DNA of 64,000 nucleotides from Pseudomonas kermanshahensis. GTDB lineage: Bacteria > Pseudomonadota > Gammaproteobacteria > Pseudomonadales > Pseudomonadaceae. The translations under genes and the position numbers were made by a program. The notes below the pieces were generated by a model that saw only the letters and a program-made list of their open reading frames with translations, searched no databases and was not told the origin of the DNA. Below, one piece after another: positions 27,632 to 36,256 of this stretch (its first letter is position 1; every line of letters begins with the position of its first letter). The stretch covers positions 1,984,001-2,048,000 of the forward strand of contig NZ_JABWRY020000001.1 of NCBI RefSeq assembly GCF_014269205.2, in the 5' to 3' direction.

Positions 27632-28753
27632 ATGACAAACACCCTGATTGAACGTATAGATGCAATTATCGTCGACCTGCCGACCATTCGCCCGCACAAG
27701 CTGGCCATGCACACTATGCAGCAGCAAACCCTGGTGGTATTGCGCGTGCGTTGCAGCGACGGCGTCGAAGGTATCGGCGAGGCAACCACCATCGGTGGCC
27801 TGGCCTACGGCTACGAAAGCCCCGAGGGCATCAAGGCCAATATCGACGCACACTTGGCACCGGCGCTGATCGGCCTGCCGGCTGACAACATCAACGCCGC
27901 CATGCTCAAGCTGGACAAGCTGGCCAAGGGCAACACCTTTGCTAAGTCGGGGCTCGAAAGCGCCTTGCTCGATGCCCAGGGCAAGCGCCTGGGCCTGCCG
28001 GTCAGCGAACTGCTGGGCGGCCGAGTACGCGATAGCCTGGAAGTGGCCTGGACCCTGGCCAGTGGCGATACCGCCCGTGATATCGCCGAAGCCCAGCACA
28101 TGCTGGAGATCCGTCGCCACCGTGTGTTCAAGCTGAAGATCGGCGCCAACCCGGTGGAGCAGGACCTCAAGCACGTGGTGGCGATCAAGCGCGAGCTGGG
28201 TGACAGCGCCAGCGTGCGGGTCGACGTCAATCAGTACTGGGACGAGTCCCAGGCCCTGCGCGCCTGCCAGGTGCTCGGCGACAACGGAATCGACCTCATC
28301 GAACAGCCCATTTCGCGGATCAACCGCGGCGGCCAGGTGCGTCTCAATCAGCGCAGCCCAGCGCCGATCATGGCCGACGAATCGATCGAAAGCGTCGAAG
28401 ACGCCTTCAGCCTGGCCGCCGACGGTGCCGCCAGCATCTTTGCCCTGAAAATTGCCAAGAACGGCGGCCCACGTGCAGTGCTGCGCACAGCGCAAATCGC
28501 CGAAGCGGCCGGTATCGCCCTGTACGGCGGGACCATGCTTGAAGGCTCGATCGGCACCCTGGCTTCGGCCCACGCGTTCCTCACCTTGCGCCAGCTGACC
28601 TGGGGCACCGAGCTGTTCGGGCCGCTGCTGCTGACCGAAGAGATCGTCAACGAGCCGCCGCAGTACCACGACTTCCAGCTGCACATTCCACGCACGCCAG
28701 GCCTTGGCCTGACCCTGGACGAGCAGCGCCTGGCGCGCTTCGCCCGCCGCTGA
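27632..28753 (+). CDS. catB: Muconate cycloisomerase
   Basis: A 373-residue enolase-superfamily enzyme that converts cis,cis-muconate to muconolactone. The catalytic lysine pair is in VFKLKIGANP, the metal-binding acids are in VRVDVNQYWDE, IEQPISR and IMADESIES, and the second catalytic lysine is in ALKIAKNGG. The N terminus contains PTIRPHKLAMHTMQQQTLVV, typical of CatB. It opens catBCA, divergent from catR. Downstream catC follows after 32 bp. Confidence 0.95.
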   Translation: MTNTLIERIDAIIVDLPTIRPHKLAMHTMQQQTLVVLRVRCSDGVEGIGEATTIGGLAYGYESPEGIKANIDAHLAPALIGLPADNINAAMLKLDKLAKGNTFAKSGLESALLDAQGKRLGLPVSELLGGRVRDSLEVAWTLASGDTARDIAEAQHMLEIRRHRVFKLKIGANPVEQDLKHVVAIKRELGDSASVRVDVNQYWDESQALRACQVLGDNGIDLIEQPISRINRGGQVRLNQRSPAPIMADESIESVEDAFSLAADGAASIFALKIAKNGGPRAVLRTAQIAEAAGIALYGGTMLEGSIGTLASAHAFLTLRQLTWGTELFGPLLLTEEIVNEPPQYHDFQLHIPRTPGLGLTLDEQRLARFARR

Positions 28754-28785
28754 ACTGTACATTCAACGCCTTAAGGAGAACCCGC

Positions 28786-29076
28786 ATGCTGTTCCACGTG
28801 AAGATGACCGTGAAACTGCCGGTCGACATGGACCCGGCCAAGGCCGCCAAGCTCAAGGCCGATGAAAAGGAACTGGCCCAGCGCCTTCAACAAGAAGGTA
28901 CCTGGCGCCACCTGTGGCGCATTGCCGGGCACTACGCCAACTACAGCGTGTTCGATGTGGCAAGCGTCGAGGCCCTGCACGACACCCTGATGCAACTGCC
29001 GCTGTTCCCGTACATGGAGATCGAGGTGGACGGCTTGTGCCGCCACCCGTCGTCGATCCACAGTGACGACCGCTGA
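28786..29076 (+). CDS. catC: Muconolactone delta-isomerase
   Basis: A 96-residue protein, exactly the usual CatC size. It isomerises muconolactone to beta-ketoadipate enol-lactone and forms a large ring oligomer in known structures. It begins MLFHVKMTVKLPVDMDP and ends with MEIEVDGLCRHPSSIHSDDR, both diagnostic. AAGGAG precedes its ATG. It lies between catB and catA in the order catB-catC-catA that is standard for P. putida. Confidence 0.95.
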   Translation: MLFHVKMTVKLPVDMDPAKAAKLKADEKELAQRLQQEGTWRHLWRIAGHYANYSVFDVASVEALHDTLMQLPLFPYMEIEVDGLCRHPSSIHSDDR

Positions 29077-29119
29077 TTCGTCCCTGACTACCTGACAAGA
29101 ACAAGATGAGGTAAGCAAA

Positions 29120-30055
29120 ATGACCGTGAAAATTTCCCACACTGCCGAGATCCAGTCGTTTTTTGAAGAAGTCGCAGGCCTTGGGCACGCCGAGGGTAAC
29201 CCGCGCTTCAAACAGATCATCCTGCGCGTGCTGCAGGACACTGCCCGCCTGATCGAAGACCTTGAAGTGAGCGAGGACGAGTTCTGGCATGCCGTCGACT
29301 ACCTCAACCGCCTGGGCGGCCGTAACGAGGCGGGCCTGCTGGCAGCGGGCCTGGGGATCGAGCACTTCATCGACCTGCTGCAAGACGCCAAGGATGCCGA
29401 AGCGGGCTTGACCGGCGGTACCCCGCGCACCATCGAGGGCCCGCTGTACGTTGCAGGCGCGCCGCTTAGCCAAGGTGAAGCACGCATGGACGATGGCACC
29501 GACCCCGGCGTAGTGATGTTCCTTCAGGGCCAGGTATTCGGCGCCGACGGCAAGCCGCTGGCAGGCGCTACCGTCGACCTCTGGCACGCCAACACCCAGG
29601 GCACCTATTCGTACTTCGATTCGACCCAGTCCGAGTACAACCTGCGCCGACGCATCATCACTGACGCAGAGGGCCGCTACCGCGCCCGCTCCATCGTGCC
29701 GTCCGGTTATGGTTGCGACCCGCAGGGGCCAACTCAGGAGTGCCTGGACTTGCTTGGCCGCCACGGCCAGCGCCCGGCGCACGTGCATTTCTTCATCTCC
29801 GCGCCGGGGCATCGCCACCTGACCACGCAGATCAACTTCGCCGGTGACCAATACCTGTGGGATGACTTTGCCTATGCCACCCGTGATGGGCTGATCGGTG
29901 ACCTGCGCTTTGTCGAGGATGCGGCGGCGGCGCATGATCGGGGCGTGCAAGGGGAGCGTTTCGCCGAGTTGGCCTTCGACTTCACGTTGCAGGCTGCGCA
30001 GGCGCCTGAGGCTGAAACCCGCAGCCATCGACCGCGTGCTTTGCAAGACGGCTAA
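29120..30055 (+). CDS. catA: Catechol 1,2-dioxygenase
   Basis: A 311-residue intradiol dioxygenase that opens catechol to cis,cis-muconate with a non-haem Fe(III). Iron ligands are visible as tyrosine in the GTYSYFD / YRARSIVPSGYGCDP regions and histidines in RPAHVHFFISAPGHRHL. The N-terminal helical dimerisation domain (about 1-110) is complete. It is the last gene of catBCA and is followed by a hairpin with a T-run. In this window it receives catechol produced by the indole-3-acetate cluster about 9 kb downstream. Confidence 0.95.
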   Translation: MTVKISHTAEIQSFFEEVAGLGHAEGNPRFKQIILRVLQDTARLIEDLEVSEDEFWHAVDYLNRLGGRNEAGLLAAGLGIEHFIDLLQDAKDAEAGLTGGTPRTIEGPLYVAGAPLSQGEARMDDGTDPGVVMFLQGQVFGADGKPLAGATVDLWHANTQGTYSYFDSTQSEYNLRRRIITDAEGRYRARSIVPSGYGCDPQGPTQECLDLLGRHGQRPAHVHFFISAPGHRHLTTQINFAGDQYLWDDFAYATRDGLIGDLRFVEDAAAAHDRGVQGERFAELAFDFTLQAAQAPEAETRSHRPRALQDG

Positions 30056-30673
30056 AGCTCGACCCTTGTAGGAGCAGCCAGCCTCCACAGTATTCACCGT
30101 TTATGCCTGGGCCTTTCCGTGCGGGGAGGGTCCGGGCTTTTTTGTGTTTACAAGGAATATTGGGGAAGCGGGCTGCTATGTGCTTGTTGGCAGACAGGGT
30201 GAAGGCGGCCAGGTGCTTGCCTTGGGCTTGGAGGTGGGGCGGATATCGAGCGCCGCCCGCGCGGCGCTTCGCGGGGCAAGCCCGCTCCCACATCTGTTTC
30301 GGGACAGTCTCGCCTGTAATAGAGGCGCGCGGCCCCTTGTTCGTACGACGCGATATTGAGGTGGGCGAGAAAAGGGGGCGCGAGCCAATGCTTCAGGAAT
30401 AACTGGCCCGAAACAGATGTGGGAGCGGGCTTGCCCCGCGAAGCGCCGCGCGGGCGGCGCTCGAACTGATAGGCGCTGAAAATGCCGAGCCAGGCACCTG
30501 GTTTGTCGGCAGACAGGGTGAAGGCAGCCAGGTGCTTGCCTTGGGCATGGAGGTAGGGCGGATATCGAGCGCCGCGCGGGCGGCGCTCGATCTGATAGGC
30601 GCTGAAAATGCCAAGCCTGGCACCCAGTGCCCCCGACTACAATCGGGTCATGCTGGCCTATGTGGCCAACACT
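30056..30673. repeat. Gene-free 618-bp region: terminator and mosaic of REP elements
   Basis: No convincing gene. After the catA terminator the stretch is built from repeats. A segment of about 68 bp at 30189-30256 recurs at 30508-30575 in direct orientation with a few mismatches. REP arms with GGGAGCGGGCTTGCCCCGCG appear on both strands near 30265-30290 and 30420-30440. A second palindrome, ATCGAGCGCCGCG with its complement CGGCGCTCGAT, occupies 30564-30591. At 30440-30465 the two families are joined into one hybrid. The segment separates catBCA from the convergent transporter gene. Confidence 0.75.
30105..30143 (+). terminator. Rho-independent terminator after catA
   Basis: Stem GCCTGGGCC (30105-30113) pairs with GGTCCGGGC (30129-30137), with two G-U pairs, and is followed by six T residues. 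It lies 50 bp after the catA stop and should end the catBCA transcript. Confidence 0.7.
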
Positions 30674-32032
30674 TCAGGCCGCGACGGGGTGCTCACGCTG
30701 CATGCTGTGTCGGAAGCACTTGCAGCCTTTGGCCAGCAACACGATGGCCAGCAACGACGCGACGAAGCTGACAATCGACATCGAAGAACCGACCGCAGCC
30801 GGTACACCGAAGTAGCGGTCGGTGATCAGCGCCACCAGCGTGGTGCCCAAGCCCAGGCCCAGCAGGTTACTGATCAGCAGGAATACCGCCGATACCTGCG
30901 CACGCACCTGGTTCGGCGAGAGGATCTGCATGGCCGCAGTGGACGCCGGCATGGGGAACGAGGCGAAGAACATGGCCGGTACCAGCAGGGTCACCGACAG
31001 CCACAGTTGGTCCACCTGCGAATACAGCACGGCCGGCACGATCATGCCCAGCGCACCGATTACCCCGGTACGCATGGCTGCATCGCTGCGGCCGCGCTTG
31101 GCCAGGTGGTCGGTCAGCCAACCGCCGAACACCACACCCGTGGTGTTGGCCAGCAGCAGGATGGTGCCGAGCATGAAGCCGGCTTGCTCGGGGCTCATGC
31201 CGAACTTGCGGATGTACAGCGCCGGTGTCCAGCTCATCATGCAGAACAGCGCCATGGCGTAGAACGAGAAGCCCAGGTAGTGGCAGCTGAACGTGGCCCG
31301 GTGACGGCCGATGAAGCGCAGGCCGTCGGTGAGCTTCACCTTGCGCACATTACCGTCGGCGTCCAGCTGCGCGCCCTTGCGCTCGGGGTTGCGCACGGTC
31401 AGCCAGATCAGCAGGCCCACGATCACCCCAGGCAGGCCGACGATGAAGAACGCCAGTTGCCAGGCCTTCATGGCGCCAAGGAAGGCCACCTCGATGGTCT
31501 GTGCGTCCTTGAGCAAGGTGATCACGTAGCCGCCGACCAGAAAGGCAATGCCGCCACCGACGAACGACCCGATGGAGTAGATGCCCACTGCGCGGCCGAG
31601 CTTTTCCTTGGGGAACAGGTCGCTGAACATCGAGTAGGCCGAAGGCGACAGGGCCGCTTCGCCGACGCCCACGCCGATACGGGCAAGGAACATCTGCGTG
31701 AAGTTCTTGCTCAGGCCGCAGGCGGCGGTGGCGAAGCTCCAGAAAATCACCCCGACCGCGATGATGCGTGGCCGCGAAAAGCGGTCGGCCAGGTAGGCGA
31801 TGGGCATGCCCATGAAGGCGTAGAACAGCGAAAACGCCAGGCCGTGCAGCAGGCTGAACTGGGTGTCGCTCAGCTGCAGGTCGGCTTTTATCGGCTCGAT
31901 CATCAGGGCCAGAATCTGCCGGTCAACGAAGGAGAAGATGTAGGCCACCATGCACAGGATGACCACATACCATTCGTACACGTAACGTTTTTGGGTGTGC
32001 TTGAGGTGTTGCGCTTCGGTCAGGGTATTCAT
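30674..32032 (-). CDS. MFS transporter (spinster-like/ anion-symporter type)
   Basis: A 452-residue major-facilitator protein with 12 predicted helices. It begins after MNTLTEAQHLKHTQKRYVYE and has YIFSFVDRQILALMIEPIKA, PIAYLADRFSRPRI (loop 2-3 signature) and ARIGVGVGEAALSPSAYSMF, typical of the spinster-like family often found with aromatic or sugar-acid catabolism. The ATG at 32032 is chosen; an extended form has no better context. It is the distal gene of a leftward run (oxygenase, reductase, OprD, MHS transporter, this one). It probably carries the organic acid used by that run; the substrate is unknown. Confidence 0.85.
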   Translation of the reverse strand: MNTLTEAQHLKHTQKRYVYEWYVVILCMVAYIFSFVDRQILALMIEPIKADLQLSDTQFSLLHGLAFSLFYAFMGMPIAYLADRFSRPRIIAVGVIFWSFATAACGLSKNFTQMFLARIGVGVGEAALSPSAYSMFSDLFPKEKLGRAVGIYSIGSFVGGGIAFLVGGYVITLLKDAQTIEVAFLGAMKAWQLAFFIVGLPGVIVGLLIWLTVRNPERKGAQLDADGNVRKVKLTDGLRFIGRHRATFSCHYLGFSFYAMALFCMMSWTPALYIRKFGMSPEQAGFMLGTILLLANTTGVVFGGWLTDHLAKRGRSDAAMRTGVIGALGMIVPAVLYSQVDQLWLSVTLLVPAMFFASFPMPASTAAMQILSPNQVRAQVSAVFLLISNLLGLGLGTTLVALITDRYFGVPAAVGSSMSIVSFVASLLAIVLLAKGCKCFRHSMQREHPVAA

Positions 32033-32126
32033 GCTTGCAAGTTCCTGAGGGGACAGCCCTGATTGGGACAGCCTGATGGCCCCTTCGCAGCCCAAGGCCG
32101 CTCCTGCGAAGGGGCTGAACACGCGG

Positions 32127-33434
32127 TCAGTTATTGTCTGCAGAGGCTTGTGGCTTGATGGAAATCACCGCCAGGGTGGTGATCGCGCCCATCACCACGA
32201 GCATCACCGACACCGGCCAGGCATCCTTGTAAATGCTGAACAGTGCCGTCGCCGCCAGTGGCGCCAGGCCGCCGGAGAAGATCGAGGCAATCTCGTGCCC
32301 CATGGCCAGCCCCGAATAGCGCACCTTGGCCGGGAACAGCTCACCCATCAGCGCCGGCTGGGTGCCGATCATCGCGCCGTGACAGAAGGCCATGCCCAGC
32401 AACGCCGCCAGGTACACCCACACCGGTGAGTGGGTATCGAGCATCCAGAAGAACGGGAACGCCAGCACCATCAAACCGACCGAGCCGATGGCATACACCA
32501 CCCGCCGGCCAATGATGTCCGACAGCCAACCCCAGAACACGATGGTGCCGGCCTCGACGATCATCGCCACCATCACGCTGGCCAGCACCAGTTGCGTATC
32601 CAGGCCGGTGAACTTGGCGTAGGCGATGGTGAAGGCGAGGAACAGGTAGGCGCTGCCGTTTTCGGCAATGCGGATACCCATGGCCTGCAGCACGGCCTTG
32701 GGGTGGTTGCGCAGCACTTCCATGGCCGGCATGTGCTCGGGCTTGTCCTGCTGGGCCTGTTCCTCGACGAAGGCTTTGCTCTCTGGGAGGCGACGGCGGA
32801 TGTACACCCCTACGCCAAAGATCAGGATGCTGGCCAAAAATGGCACCCGCCAGCCCCAGCTCATCATGTCTTCGACGGGCAGCATCTGCACCAGGTAGAA
32901 CGCAGCGGCAGACAGTACGAACCCGCCGGAAACACCCAGCTGGCTCCAGGCCGCATAGAAGCCGACGCGGTCCTTGGGTGCGTTCTCGCTCAGCAGCAGC
33001 ACGCCACCGCCCCATTCGCCGCCCGAGGCAACGCCTTGCAGCACGCGCAGGATCACCAGGCAGGCGGGGGCCAGGTAGCCGACCTGTTCGAAGGTTGGCA
33101 GCAGGCCCATGGCGAAGGTTGCCGCACCCATGATCGCCAGGGTCATCACCAAGGCCTTCTTGCGCCCGGCCTTGTCGCCGATATGGCCAAAGATCAGGCC
33201 ACCCAGCGGGCGTGCCAGAAAGCCCACGGCGAAACCGGCAAACGAGGCCATGGTGCCAAGCACCGGGTCGGTGCCGGCGGGGAAGAACAGCGGGGCGAAA
33301 ATCAGTGCTGCGGCCGTGCCGTAGAGGAAGAAGTCATACCATTCCAGGGCATTGCCCAGGACCGAGGCGATGACAATGCGGCGCATGGTGCGCGGGTCGG
33401 TATCGCGGGTGATGCTGGTGTTCAGGTTACTCAT
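32127..33434 (-). CDS. MFS transporter, metabolite:H+ symporter (MHS) family
   Basis: A 435-residue MHS-family symporter. Diagnostic segments are ASVLGNALEWYDFFLYGTAA near the N terminus, FLARPLGGLIFGHIGDKAGR with KKAL, and LLSENAPKDRVGFYAAWSQL. Twelve hydrophobic helices are evident. MHS members import shikimate, citrate, aromatic acids and betaines. It lies between an OprD-type porin (22 bp) and a second MFS gene (94 bp) on the same strand, forming an outer-plus-inner membrane uptake set for the neighbouring oxygenase operons. Indole-3-acetate is an attractive candidate substrate but this is inference. Confidence 0.88.
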   Translation of the reverse strand: MSNLNTSITRDTDPRTMRRIVIASVLGNALEWYDFFLYGTAAALIFAPLFFPAGTDPVLGTMASFAGFAVGFLARPLGGLIFGHIGDKAGRKKALVMTLAIMGAATFAMGLLPTFEQVGYLAPACLVILRVLQGVASGGEWGGGVLLLSENAPKDRVGFYAAWSQLGVSGGFVLSAAAFYLVQMLPVEDMMSWGWRVPFLASILIFGVGVYIRRRLPESKAFVEEQAQQDKPEHMPAMEVLRNHPKAVLQAMGIRIAENGSAYLFLAFTIAYAKFTGLDTQLVLASVMVAMIVEAGTIVFWGWLSDIIGRRVVYAIGSVGLMVLAFPFFWMLDTHSPVWVYLAALLGMAFCHGAMIGTQPALMGELFPAKVRYSGLAMGHEIASIFSGGLAPLAATALFSIYKDAWPVSVMLVVMGAITTLAVISIKPQASADNN

Positions 33435-33456
33435 GAGCCATCTCCATGCGGGCCGG

Positions 33457-34701
33457 TCACCAGAACTTCCAGGTGTAGGAAGTGATCAGGCGATACTCGT
33501 TGTAGTCGTTGCCGTACTGCTGTTGGGTACGCATGTTCTTCAGGTCGAAGGCCAGGTCCTTGAGCGGGCCGCTCTGGATCACGTAGCTGAGCATGATGTC
33601 GCGCTCGCTTTCCTGGTCCCTTGCAAGGCCCGGGCCGCGGTCGATGTCGGTGCCTTTGATGTAGCGGGTGAACAGCTTCAGCCCGGGCAGCCCCATGGCG
33701 GCGAAGTTGTAGCCATAACGCACCGACCAGCTGCGTTCATCCGGGCGAATGAACGGCAGGCCCGCCCAGTTCGGCAGCCACAGCTGCGGCACGTAGCCGT
33801 TCAACGTCGGGAACACGGTATCGCCGGTCATGCGCTGGTAGCTCAGGCCCAGCATGTGCCCGCTTTTTTCCAGGGTGACCAGGCCGAAGTAGGCGCGGTT
33901 GTCCACGGCGCCGCTGCGTGCGGCGCCGTCTTCACGGTTGTTGAAGTACCCCACGTCGGTTTTCAACTGGTAGCCGTCGGCGAACTTCAGGGCGTGCTTG
34001 ATGCCGCCGTAGTCCTGCTTGTAGATGTCGTTGAGCACACCATGGAAGTAACTGGCTTGCAGGTCTGGGGTCAGGGCGTAGGTGGCGCCGGCGAAGTCCA
34101 GGCCATCACTGTCCTGGTCGTCGCGGGTGCCGTAGCGGTAGAGGCGCTCATGGTTGGACGACTCGCGGGTGACGATGGACCAGAAGCGCCCGCCAACGAG
34201 GGTCAGGTTGTCGATGTCGCGTGATTCGATCACCGCGCCCTGGTAAATCGTGTCGAGCTGCCGGCTGGGGTCGTTGGAGGCGACGGGGTAGAAAGGTTTC
34301 TGATCGCCGATCAGTACCTTGGTGTTGGCGTACTTGAGCTTCAGGGTCGCACCGCCGCGGCTGTAGTCGTCGGCGGCCTGCTGGCGGTGCTTGCTGAAGG
34401 GCAGCGAGCCATCGTTGCCGGTGGAGTCCAGGCGCACGGCGTATTGGCCGTTGAGGTCGAGACCGACCGCCACGGGGGTATCGGTGTAACCGGATTCGAA
34501 CTGCAGGTCGAAGCCCTGCGACCAGTTGCCGACCTTGGACACCGGCGCGCTGGGGTTGGTGAAGTTACGGTTCAGGTAGAGGTTTCTGAAATTGAGCGAG
34601 AGGTGGCTGTCATCCACCACATCGGCCAAGCACATCAGGGGTAATACGGCGCCCACACACAAGCAAAACGGTTTCGCACGCAACGGCCATTTGAGTTCCA
34701 T
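33457..34701 (-). CDS. OprD-family outer-membrane porin
   Basis: A 414-residue porin with an N-terminal signal (MELKWPLRAKPFCLCVGAVL, cleavage near LA-DVVDD). The mature protein is an alternating amphipathic beta pattern with the OprD starts LSLNFRNLYLNRNFT and GWSQGFDL-like strand 2, and ends SYTWKFW with a terminal aromatic, as needed for barrel assembly. OprD-family channels admit specific small carboxylates such as benzoate or vanillate. It is encoded with two MFS carriers downstream and an oxygenase reductase upstream, so it should pass the aromatic or carboxylate substrate of that cluster. Confidence 0.9.
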   Translation of the reverse strand: MELKWPLRAKPFCLCVGAVLPLMCLADVVDDSHLSLNFRNLYLNRNFTNPSAPVSKVGNWSQGFDLQFESGYTDTPVAVGLDLNGQYAVRLDSTGNDGSLPFSKHRQQAADDYSRGGATLKLKYANTKVLIGDQKPFYPVASNDPSRQLDTIYQGAVIESRDIDNLTLVGGRFWSIVTRESSNHERLYRYGTRDDQDSDGLDFAGATYALTPDLQASYFHGVLNDIYKQDYGGIKHALKFADGYQLKTDVGYFNNREDGAARSGAVDNRAYFGLVTLEKSGHMLGLSYQRMTGDTVFPTLNGYVPQLWLPNWAGLPFIRPDERSWSVRYGYNFAAMGLPGLKLFTRYIKGTDIDRGPGLARDQESERDIMLSYVIQSGPLKDLAFDLKNMRTQQQYGNDYNEYRLITSYTWKFW

Positions 34702-34809
34702 GGGGTAATCCTGGAAGTGTGATCAGTACAAGTCCTGGGCAGTCGAGCAACTGGGCAGAAGGGCTGCAGGTCTTGCGCCCGCTTGTCTGTCACGTATTGT
34801 TTTTGTTTT

Positions 34810-35769
34810 TCAAATATCCAGCACCAGGCGCTTGCCGCGCGCCCGGGAACAGCACAGTACGATCTGCTCGTTGGTGTGTTTCTCCTCTTCGGTCAGGTAG
34901 TGGTCACGGTGGTCGGGTTCGCCTTCGAGCACGTCGCACAGGCAGGTGCCGCACACACCTTGCTCGCAGGACACCTCGACCTTGATCCCGATACTGCGCA
35001 GGGCGGCGGTCAGGGGCTGGCCTTCCTGCACCTGAACGGTCTTGCCGCTGCGTGCGGCGACCACCTCGAAACTGCCGCCCGAGGTGTCGACCTCGGCCTG
35101 GAAGTACTCGTGGTGGATGTGTGGGTCGTCGTAGCCTTGCTGGCGCGCCCCCGCGATCACCCAATCCATGAAGCCCGCCGGGCCGCAGGTGTACAGGTGC
35201 ACGCCAGGCATGGCGGGGCCCAGCACCTGGGCCAGGTCCAGGTGCTGCTCAGGGCCTTCATCGCTGAAGTGGGTGAACACGCTGGCCGCGAACGGTGCGC
35301 CGAGCAGTTCGTCGACGAACGCGCAGCGGCTGCGTGAGCGGCCGCGGTAATGCAGCTCGAACGGTTTACCTTGGGCATGCAGGGCATGGGCCATGGCGAT
35401 CATCGGGGTGATGCCGATGCCACCGCCCAGCAAGATCGAGCGCGTGGCGTCGCAGGCCAGCGGGAACAGGTTGCGTGGCGCGCTGATGCGCATTGGCGTG
35501 CCGGGCTGCAGCTGCTCGTGCACCGCCACCGAGCCACCACGAGACTGGCTGTCCTTGAGCACGCCCAGGCGGTAGACATTGGCATGCGCGGGGTCGCCGC
35601 ATAGCGAATACTGCCGCACCAGGCCGGGCGCCAGGTGCAGGTCGACGTGGGCGCCTGCCGCAAAGCGCGGCAGGGCCTGGCCGTCGACCGCGGCCAGCTC
35701 CAGTACGACCACGTCGCCGCCTTGCACTTCGCGGGCTTGCACGATCACATCGAGCAGTTGTTCGCTCAT
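34810..35769 (-). CDS. Ring-hydroxylating oxygenase reductase (FMN/2Fe-2S), paralogue of IacF
   Basis: A 319-residue phthalate-dioxygenase-reductase-type electron carrier. It has the flavin segment VRQYSLCGDPA, the NAD-binding SILLGGGIGITPMIAMAHAL and LYTCGPAGFMDWV, and a C-terminal plant-type 2Fe-2S site CEQGVCGTCLCDVLEG with a further CC near the end. It is 319 residues like the IacF copy at 43374-44333 and about 70% identical to it by eye, far less than the adjacent oxygenase genes. It would supply electrons to the leftward alpha/beta oxygenase. The start at 35769 lies 10 bp after the beta-subunit stop. Confidence 0.9.
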   Translation of the reverse strand: MSEQLLDVIVQAREVQGGDVVVLELAAVDGQALPRFAAGAHVDLHLAPGLVRQYSLCGDPAHANVYRLGVLKDSQSRGGSVAVHEQLQPGTPMRISAPRNLFPLACDATRSILLGGGIGITPMIAMAHALHAQGKPFELHYRGRSRSRCAFVDELLGAPFAASVFTHFSDEGPEQHLDLAQVLGPAMPGVHLYTCGPAGFMDWVIAGARQQGYDDPHIHHEYFQAEVDTSGGSFEVVAARSGKTVQVQEGQPLTAALRSIGIKVEVSCEQGVCGTCLCDVLEGEPDHRDHYLTEEEKHTNEQIVLCCSRARGKRLVLDI

Positions 35770-35779
35770 GGTCGTGGCC

Positions 35780-36256
35780 CTAAAGGATGTAGCCGATACC
35801 GGCGAGGGTATCGTCACTGTTGATCAGGCTGATCACCTTGCGGTGGATCTTGAAGCTGCCTTGCGCCCGTACCAGGGTGTAGGTCAGGTCGGCGCTGTAG
35901 TGCTTGAGGCTCTCTTTGCGGAACTCGCGCACGTTCTGTGCGCAGCGCACGGTCACGTTGACGCCGTCGTCGCCCAGCACCCGGAAGCGCGAAATCGTGC
36001 GCACGGTACGTGGCTGCGGGCTGGTGGAAATCGACTCGCCGCCGATCAACCGCTGCACGCGCAGGCCACGCATGTGGTGGTCGTCGTAGGCGTAGTTGAG
36101 GGTGTTTTCGTAGTCGCTCTCGCGCGGGTCGATGGGGATGATGTACGTGCCTTTTTCGGTCCATTGGCCGAGCCAGGTGTCGTACTCGCCGTGGTCGAGC
36201 ATGTCGCCTTCCTGCCAGATGAAGGCGGTGACTTCTTGCAGCAATTGCAGGTTCAT
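35780..36256 (-). CDS. Ring-hydroxylating oxygenase beta subunit, second copy of iacD
   Basis: A 158-residue SnoaL/NTF2-fold small subunit of a Rieske oxygenase. The protein is identical, residue for residue by my reading, to the one encoded at 42083-42559 on the other strand. It starts MNLQLLQEVTAFIWQEGDML, 14 bp after the alpha-subunit stop. Structural role only in known oxygenases (alpha3beta3). It is part of the left arm of a long inverted repeat that ends inside its last sense codon: the two copies finish with CTT-TAG and CTG-TGA respectively. Confidence 0.92.
   Translation of the reverse strand: MNLQLLQEVTAFIWQEGDMLDHGEYDTWLGQWTEKGTYIIPIDPRESDYENTLNYAYDDHHMRGLRVQRLIGGESISTSPQPRTVRTISRFRVLGDDGVNVTVRCAQNVREFRKESLKHYSADLTYTLVRAQGSFKIHRKVISLINSDDTLAGIGYIL

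Noticed and set aside
30608..32062. 484-codon plus-strand frame opposite the MFS transporter
   Set aside because: Composition (very high His, Gln, Asp, no hydrophobic pattern) is that of an antisense shadow; the minus frame is a textbook 12-helix transporter.
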